The translations under genes and the position numbers were made by a program. Below are positions 59,446 through 64,000 of a DNA stretch of 64,000 bases, one piece after another. The notes under the pieces were generated by a model. The model saw nothing but the letters and a program-made list of their open reading frames with translations, did not search any database and had not been told where the DNA came from. Location: the NCBI RefSeq assembly GCF_000739615.1, contig NZ_BATP01000059.1, positions 124,001 to 188,000 on the forward strand, in the 5' to 3' direction. The first letter of the stretch is position 1; every line of letters begins with the position of its first letter. This DNA comes from Haloferula sp. BvORR071. Lineage in GTDB: Bacteria > Verrucomicrobiota > Verrucomicrobiia > Verrucomicrobiales > Akkermansiaceae.

Positions 59446-60474
59446 CTAATCCCGAATCATTTCTACCTCCGCCTTGCTACCCCCGGAGGCACCACCCCTC
59501 AGTCCACCGTTGAATCGCTCGTAAGAGCCCTGCCCCGCGGCGAAGCCAACCGCCCAAGGCGCTGATGGCACTTTTAAATCGTTTCGTTTGAATCCGGTTC
59601 TGACGAAGTGGATGGTTTCCCAATCTTTCTCGTTCTCTGGAGTTTTTCCCGTGATCTTGGCCCAGTTCAGAGCACAGGAATAACGATCCTGGTTGCGCGA
59701 AAAAGAAACCCCCAGTCCGTCGAAGTGCGGGGTGTCCCCCGGTTCCTCCTGGCGGTCGCTTACAGGCAGGGTATCGCCGGGGTTGCGAGTTTCTTCATAA
59801 GAAAAACGGACTTGGTCGCCGTCTCGCACCCGCCAATCGCAACGATAGGCTTCTCCGGCGTCGGCTGAGAACTCCATCTGCTTGAGCTCTCTGTCCCCCC
59901 CGCTCACTACTCTTTCCCGTTCGAGGACGCGTAAACCTTGCCAAAAGGACTTCGCGTTTTTGTCCGCCTTGAGAAATGTCGATTTCTCTAACACAATTCG
60001 GGAGCCGTCTTTGGACCGAAAGCGGCTGGAAAAGCTCCATTCGCCGGTTAGAGGCGAGCAAAGTTCAAAACGCCAACCGCCAGCAGCTTTAGGCTTCTGC
60101 CTGAGCTCCATTTCGACGGAGCGAACCGATTCCGCGGGTGCGGCAGCATTTTCAACGGTGTAGAGGAATACCGCTTGGGTCTCGGCATTCTGTTTCTGGG
60201 ATACTTCTTGGCGTGCTTGGCCTCCTCCGGCCTTCTGCGCCGCTAGCCGAACAACCAGCTTCGCGCCCGTGCCGGCCAGAAGCTGCCCGGAAGCAGATAC
60301 TATCGATTTCCAAGGGGCTGGGTCTCCATGACGTCCTTGCTGGATCAGTTTGTCGGCCAAATGGTTTGGCATTTCGATCACCACGGCTTCCGATACGACG
60401 GGAGCAGCCTCCAGTGGCGAGATGACACAAGCGCCAACCGCCACAAGCAGGCCCAAGACTCTGGGAATTGTCAT
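59446..60474 (-). CDS. Hypothetical secreted protein
   Basis: A 342-residue exported protein from ATG 60474, with a signal peptide (IPRVLGLLVAVGACVISPLEA). It contains strands such as LRQKPKAAGGWRFELCSPLT, GEWSFSSRFRSKDGSRIVLE and VLERERVVSGG, and a C-terminal Gly/Ser region. No family recognised. Not obviously linked to the neighbouring saccharopine dehydrogenase gene, which lies upstream on the same strand. Confidence 0.6.
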   Translation of the reverse strand: MTIPRVLGLLVAVGACVISPLEAAPVVSEAVVIEMPNHLADKLIQQGRHGDPAPWKSIVSASGQLLAGTGAKLVVRLAAQKAGGGQARQEVSQKQNAETQAVFLYTVENAAAPAESVRSVEMELRQKPKAAGGWRFELCSPLTGEWSFSSRFRSKDGSRIVLEKSTFLKADKNAKSFWQGLRVLERERVVSGGDRELKQMEFSADAGEAYRCDWRVRDGDQVRFSYEETRNPGDTLPVSDRQEEPGDTPHFDGLGVSFSRNQDRYSCALNWAKITGKTPENEKDWETIHFVRTGFKRNDLKVPSAPWAVGFAAGQGSYERFNGGLRGGASGGSKAEVEMIRD

Positions 60475-60533
60475 GATGCCAAAATACCCGAATGCCAATC
60501 TTAGGGGAACTTGGAATCGTCAATTGGATACCC

Positions 60534-61757
60534 TCAAGCCACCACAAAGCCCGCCGCTTGCTCCGGCGTGAGCTCGATGAACTGCCAGGGCAGGCCATAC
60601 ACATTCAGGTCCGCCATGAATGAGTCCGGATCGTACTGCTCCATGTTCCAGACGCCGGGCTTGCGCCACTTGCCTTCCAGCATCTGCTTCGCGCCGATCA
60701 TCGCCGGCACGCCGGTGGTGTAGGAGATCGCCTGGCTACCGACTTCGCGGAAGCACTCCTCATGGTCGCAGATGTTGTAGACGTAGATCGCCTTGGCCTT
60801 TCCGTCCTTCACGCCGGTGATGACGTTGCCGATGCAGGTCTTGCCCTTGGTCGTCTGGCCGAGCTCGCCGGGATCGGGCAGCACCGCCTTCAGGAATTGC
60901 AGCGGGATGATCTCCACGCCCTGATAGACCACCGGATCAATCCGGGTCATGCCGACGTTCTGCAGCACTTCGAGGTGCTTCAGGTAGTTCGGCGAGAAGC
61001 TCATCCAGAACTGCGCGCGCTTGATCGTGGGAATGTGCTTCACCAGCGACTCCAGCTCCTCGTGATACATCCGGTAGATCTCGTACGTGCCCACGCCTTG
61101 CGGACAAGTGAAAGCCTGGTGCTTCGACATCGGCGCAGTCTCGACGAACTTGCCGTCCTCCCAATGGCGGCATTCGGCCGTCACCTCGCGGATGTTGATC
61201 TCCGGGTTGAAGTTGGTCGCGAAGGCCTTGCCGTGGTTGCCACCATTCACGTCGATAATGTCCAGGGTGTGGATCTCGTCGAAGTGGTGCTTCAGCGCCC
61301 AAGCGGTGAAAACATTCGTCACGCCCGGGTCGAAGCCGGAACCGAGCAAGGCCGAGCGGCCCGCGGCCTGCCACTGCTCCTGCAGTTCCCACTGCCAGGA
61401 GTACTCGAACTTGGCGACGTCCTTCGGCTCGTAGTTTGCCGTATCCAGGTAATCCACCCCGGCCAGGATGCAGGCCTCCATGATCGTGAGGTCCTGGTAG
61501 GGGAGGGCGACGTTGATGACCAGGGTCGCCCCGGTCAGGCGGATCAGGTCGGCGGTCTGGACCGGATCATCCGCATCCACATGGGCGGTCGCAATCTCCC
61601 GGCCGGTGCGCTTCTTCACCTCCGCGGCGATCGCGTCACACTTCGACTTGGTGCGCGAGGCGAGGGTGATTTCACCGAAAACCTCGGGAACCATGGCGCA
61701 TTTGTGGGCGACAACGCTGCCGACGCCCCCGGCGCCGATAAGAAGGACCTTGTTCAT
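60534..61757 (-). CDS. Saccharopine dehydrogenase family protein, carboxynorspermidine synthase type
   Basis: A 407-residue NAD(P)-dependent enzyme, starting at ATG 61757 (MNKVLLIGAGGVGSVVAHKC, Rossmann). It has TLASRTKSKCDAIAAEVKKR, LVINVALPYQDLTIMEACIL, GVDYLDTANYEPKDVAKFEY and GSGFDPGVTNVF. The body matches carboxynorspermidine synthases, which make carboxy(nor)spermidine from an aldehyde and a diamine in polyamine synthesis. Its decarboxylase partner is not in this window. Strong conservation and normal codon use indicate a core gene. Confidence 0.9.
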   Translation of the reverse strand: MNKVLLIGAGGVGSVVAHKCAMVPEVFGEITLASRTKSKCDAIAAEVKKRTGREIATAHVDADDPVQTADLIRLTGATLVINVALPYQDLTIMEACILAGVDYLDTANYEPKDVAKFEYSWQWELQEQWQAAGRSALLGSGFDPGVTNVFTAWALKHHFDEIHTLDIIDVNGGNHGKAFATNFNPEINIREVTAECRHWEDGKFVETAPMSKHQAFTCPQGVGTYEIYRMYHEELESLVKHIPTIKRAQFWMSFSPNYLKHLEVLQNVGMTRIDPVVYQGVEIIPLQFLKAVLPDPGELGQTTKGKTCIGNVITGVKDGKAKAIYVYNICDHEECFREVGSQAISYTTGVPAMIGAKQMLEGKWRKPGVWNMEQYDPDSFMADLNVYGLPWQFIELTPEQAAGFVVA

Positions 61758-61999
61758 GGGAATGTTGCCCGAAGGGGTGGGGGAAAGGGGCCCCCCTTGC
61801 AAGGATTTCCACCCCCTTTCACCGGAACGTCACCTCCCCCGAAAATGGGTTTTCCCGAGCATCGGCGCGGTTTTCCTCCGCCTCCTCCCCCTCACCCCGT
61901 GAAATCCCCCGAAACTACCCCAGATTTTCCAGACAACTTTTGGTTCCCGCGGTGTTTTCTCCCGCGTAGTCCTTTTCCCAGCAACCGCAAGACCACCCA

Positions 62000-62437
62000 A
62001 TGAAATACCAAAGAACTATCCGCAAGCGCCTCGCTGCGGGTTTCACGCTGCTTGAAATGGTCATCGTCCTCGGGATCATCGCCGTCCTCCTCGGGGGATC
62101 GATCGCGCTGATCGGCGGTATCGGTGATGGCGCTAAGCTCCAGCGTGTTACGGCTGACTTCAACTCGATTGGAGCCTCTCTGAAGACCTACAAGATCAAT
62201 GCCGGGAACTATCCGACCACTCAGCAAGGCCTTCAGGGCCTGATCACGCGGCCATCGAGCGCGCCGCAGCCGAAGAAGTGGATCCAAGTGCTCAAGAAAC
62301 TTCCGCCCGACCCATGGGATCACGAATACGGCTACAAGTTCCCGGGCTCCAAGGACCCGAGCGAATTTGAGCTGATCAGCAAGGGCAAGGACGGCATCGA
62401 GGGCACCGCCGATGACATCAGCAGTCAGGACGAATAA
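62000..62437 (+). CDS. gspG: Type II secretion major pseudopilin GspG
   Basis: A 145-residue prepilin-like protein. The leader RLAAG precedes FTLLEMVIVLGIIAVLLGG, the prepilin cleavage/methylation site. The C-terminal part has the GspG signature: YKINAGNYPTTQQGLQGLIT, KLPPDPWDHEYGYKFPG and SKGKDGIEGTADDI. It forms the pseudopilus of the secretion machine. First gene of a tight operon; gspH starts inside it. Confidence 0.95.
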   Translation: MKYQRTIRKRLAAGFTLLEMVIVLGIIAVLLGGSIALIGGIGDGAKLQRVTADFNSIGASLKTYKINAGNYPTTQQGLQGLITRPSSAPQPKKWIQVLKKLPPDPWDHEYGYKFPGSKDPSEFELISKGKDGIEGTADDISSQDE

Positions 62438-62996
62438 GCATTTCCGGCGACGCTCGGGCGGTTTCACGCTGCTCGAGATCGTCTTGGTGCTCTTGGCCAT
62501 CGCCGTCCTCGGCGGCGGGGCCGTCACCATGATGATCCTGTCCAGCGATGAGCGGAAGCTCGACGCCGCCACCGGTGAGGTCGAGCTGCTCGCCAAGCGC
62601 GCCCGCACCATCGCCGGCCTGCAGCAACGCCCCTATGCCCTCGAATTCTCCGGCAACAAGGTGACCCTGATGCCATTGGCAGAGGCCATCTTGGAGCCGG
62701 AACAGCGGGAAGCCGCTGCGGCGGCACTGGCGGCGGGAACGCAGATGGAGGGCAGCCGCTTCAACAGTGCCCACGCTTCGTGGGCCGCCGATGAAGATAC
62801 CCAAATTTTCGTCCGCCGCTGGGCTAGCGATACCTTCGTTCCGATCAATGCAAAAAGCCGCCAGGTGTGGCGCTTTGATCCTGAGGGTTTCTGTGAGCCG
62901 CTGACGGTCCGCTATCAGGTTGGCAAGAGCTGGGCGGAGACCGAGTTTAATCCCCTGACCGCGGCGATCCGCGATCTCTCGAAAGAAGTTTACTGA
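62412..62996 (+). CDS. gspH: Type II secretion minor pseudopilin, GspH type
   Basis: A 194-residue protein from ATG 62412, overlapping gspG by 26 bases. Leader RRRSGG then FTLLEIVLVLLAIAVLGGG, with a GspH-like body (LDAATGEVELLAKRARTIAG; LQQRPYALEFSGNKVTLMPL; VWRFDPEGFCEPLTVRYQ). Assignment to GspH is based on position and the RA(R)T.A..QQR.Y.LEF pattern. Confidence 0.88.
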   Translation: MTSAVRTNKHFRRRSGGFTLLEIVLVLLAIAVLGGGAVTMMILSSDERKLDAATGEVELLAKRARTIAGLQQRPYALEFSGNKVTLMPLAEAILEPEQREAAAAALAAGTQMEGSRFNSAHASWAADEDTQIFVRRWASDTFVPINAKSRQVWRFDPEGFCEPLTVRYQVGKSWAETEFNPLTAAIRDLSKEVY

Positions 62997-63007
62997 AAAC
63001 AGCCACC

Positions 63008-63436
63008 ATGAGGATTACACGCCGATTGCCGTACCAGCGCTCGAGGGGCTTCCTGCTCCTGGAGGTGCTGTTGGCTCTCGCCGTGTTTGCGATCGCCGTT
63101 ACCGGCTTCGTGATGGCCCTCAACCAGACCGCGGATTTGGCCACGGTCACCCAGCGCGAGCTGCGGATCACCCGCTTGCTGGAGAGTGCCTTGGCCAAGG
63201 CCATGTCCCAGCCTGTGCTGGAAGAAGGGACCACTTCGGAGGCAGTCGGCGAAATGGAGGCCCAAGGGATGGAGATCGAAACGACGGTCGAAATGATGCC
63301 GGAGATCGAGAACGAGGACGGCCAGATGCTGCAGGAGATGTATCGCATCGAAGTCGCCGCCCGCTGGTTCGAGAACGGCGTGTCCCAAGAGCAGACTGCG
63401 GAAACCTGGCGCTACTCGCGCCTCTACCAGCCATGA
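63008..63436 (+). CDS. gspI: Type II secretion minor pseudopilin, GspI type
   Basis: A 142-residue protein from ATG 63008. Leader QRSRG then FLLLEVLLALAVFAIAVTGF, an acidic middle (GEMEAQGMEIETTVEMMPEI) and RIEVAARWFENGV near the end. Twelve bases separate it from gspH, and it overlaps gspJ by four bases (ATGA). Confidence 0.88.
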   Translation: MRITRRLPYQRSRGFLLLEVLLALAVFAIAVTGFVMALNQTADLATVTQRELRITRLLESALAKAMSQPVLEEGTTSEAVGEMEAQGMEIETTVEMMPEIENEDGQMLQEMYRIEVAARWFENGVSQEQTAETWRYSRLYQP

Positions 63437-64000
63437 GGAAGGGAATTTCCAGAACCATCCGCCGCGCTGGCTTCACCTTGCTGGAGCTGGTGCTCGCCAT
63501 GCTGCTGCTTGCGATGCTGATCGGGATGGTTTTCTACACCTTCTCCGCGAACATGCAACTGGGTAACACGATCGTGGAGAGCCAGAACGAGGAGAGCGAG
63601 CGCAACGCCTTCTTCGACCTGATGAAGAAGATGTTCGGGACCCTTCCCGGCAATACCCGGATGGAGCTGGTTTCGAAGGATGCCGGCCGCCAGTATCTTT
63701 CGGACCTGACCTTGCAGAACGTGCCGCTGACCTTCACCTGGGGTGGCACGGAGAAGGTCGCCAAGGCGGTCCAGCTTACCACGGTCCCGCGCCGCGATGG
63801 CTACCTCGCCATTGTCCTGCGCTATTATGAGGAGGAAATCCTCCAGGATAGCGACAACCAGCAGACGAATAGTGCTGACGTGAAGCCCTTCGCGGAGGTC
63901 GTGCTGCTGGAAGGCGTGCGCACCTTCGAATGGCAGGTGCTCGACGGCCGCACCATGGAGTGGGCCTACGATTGGGATCTCGTCGGCCGCCTGCCTCTAC
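63433..64000 (+). CDS. gspJ: Type II secretion minor pseudopilin, GspJ type, truncated by the window end
   Basis: Starts at ATG 63433 (MRKGISRTIRRAG) followed by FTLLELVLAMLLLAMLIGMV, a prepilin leader. The body has ERNAFFDLMKKMFGTLPGNT, FTWGGTEKVAKAV, and VVLLEGVRTFEWQVLDG, matching the GspJ outline. At least 189 codons are present before the window stops; the rest is missing. Confidence 0.9.
   Translation, partial: MRKGISRTIRRAGFTLLELVLAMLLLAMLIGMVFYTFSANMQLGNTIVESQNEESERNAFFDLMKKMFGTLPGNTRMELVSKDAGRQYLSDLTLQNVPLTFTWGGTEKVAKAVQLTTVPRRDGYLAIVLRYYEEEILQDSDNQQTNSADVKPFAEVVLLEGVRTFEWQVLDGRTMEWAYDWDLVGRLPL

Noticed and set aside
60762-62003. 413-codon plus-strand frame opposite the saccharopine dehydrogenase
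   Set aside because: The minus-strand enzyme is a clear family member with a Rossmann start; the plus frame ends in low-complexity Pro-rich sequence.

Overview
The window looks like a chromosomal segment of a GC-rich bacterium of the Verrucomicrobiota, perhaps close to Luteolibacter. This is inferred from protein types rather than a marker gene: a giant protein with autotransporter-associated beta-strand repeats, very large secreted PQQ-type sugar dehydrogenase fusions with verrucomicrobial C-terminal tails, a GntR-headed LacI-like regulator, a carboxynorspermidine-synthase-type saccharopine dehydrogenase and a pseudopilin operon.

Left part (about 1-34.2 kb): an accessory region of small, mostly monocistronic genes separated by wide, gene-poor gaps. 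Many products belong to general stress families: a cytoplasmic alpha-amylase (frameshifted), a DUF6766-like membrane protein, a YghA/GSP39-type SDR, exonuclease III, DUF4112, YciF/DUF892, glycine-zipper proteins, a YflT-type protein, DUF883-like membrane anchors, a lipocalin, a cardiolipin synthase and several small WYL-like proteins. At its centre is a five-gene stressosome operon (rsbR-rsbS-rsbT-rsbX-like phosphatase-hybrid histidine kinase, 10127-15039, minus strand). It is followed by about 3 kb of decayed DNA that contains the remains of a phage tail gene. The region ends at a tyrosine recombinase (32769-34091) lying next to a 3' fragment of a tRNA-Met gene (34149-34196) that keeps its terminator. 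The simplest reading is an integrative element inserted in tRNA-Met, whose other end lies left of the window. Much or all of 1-34 kb could therefore be a stress-response island.

Middle part (34.5-46.9 kb): secreted proteins, namely an internally duplicated right-handed beta-helix protein, two tandem paralogous proteins of about 1650 residues (glucose/sorbosone dehydrogenase + two CxxCH haem sites + FN3 + LamG + Calx-beta), and a small glycine-zipper lipoprotein.

Right part (47-64 kb): an HNH-type protein, a frameshifted membrane protein, a family 2 glycosyltransferase, a glutathionyl-hydroquinone reductase, a WxxGYW-repeat protein with a long charged repeat tail, a giant autotransporter-repeat protein divergent from a GntR/LacI-like regulator with a perfect dyad between them, a small secreted protein, carboxynorspermidine synthase and the start of a type II secretion pseudopilin operon (gspG-H-I-J; gspJ runs off the end).

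Recurrent features are frameshifts in otherwise conserved genes, duplicated segments in which each copy has lost a different gene, and tail-to-tail overlaps. These point to an old, eroding accessory region next to a healthier chromosome backbone on the right.
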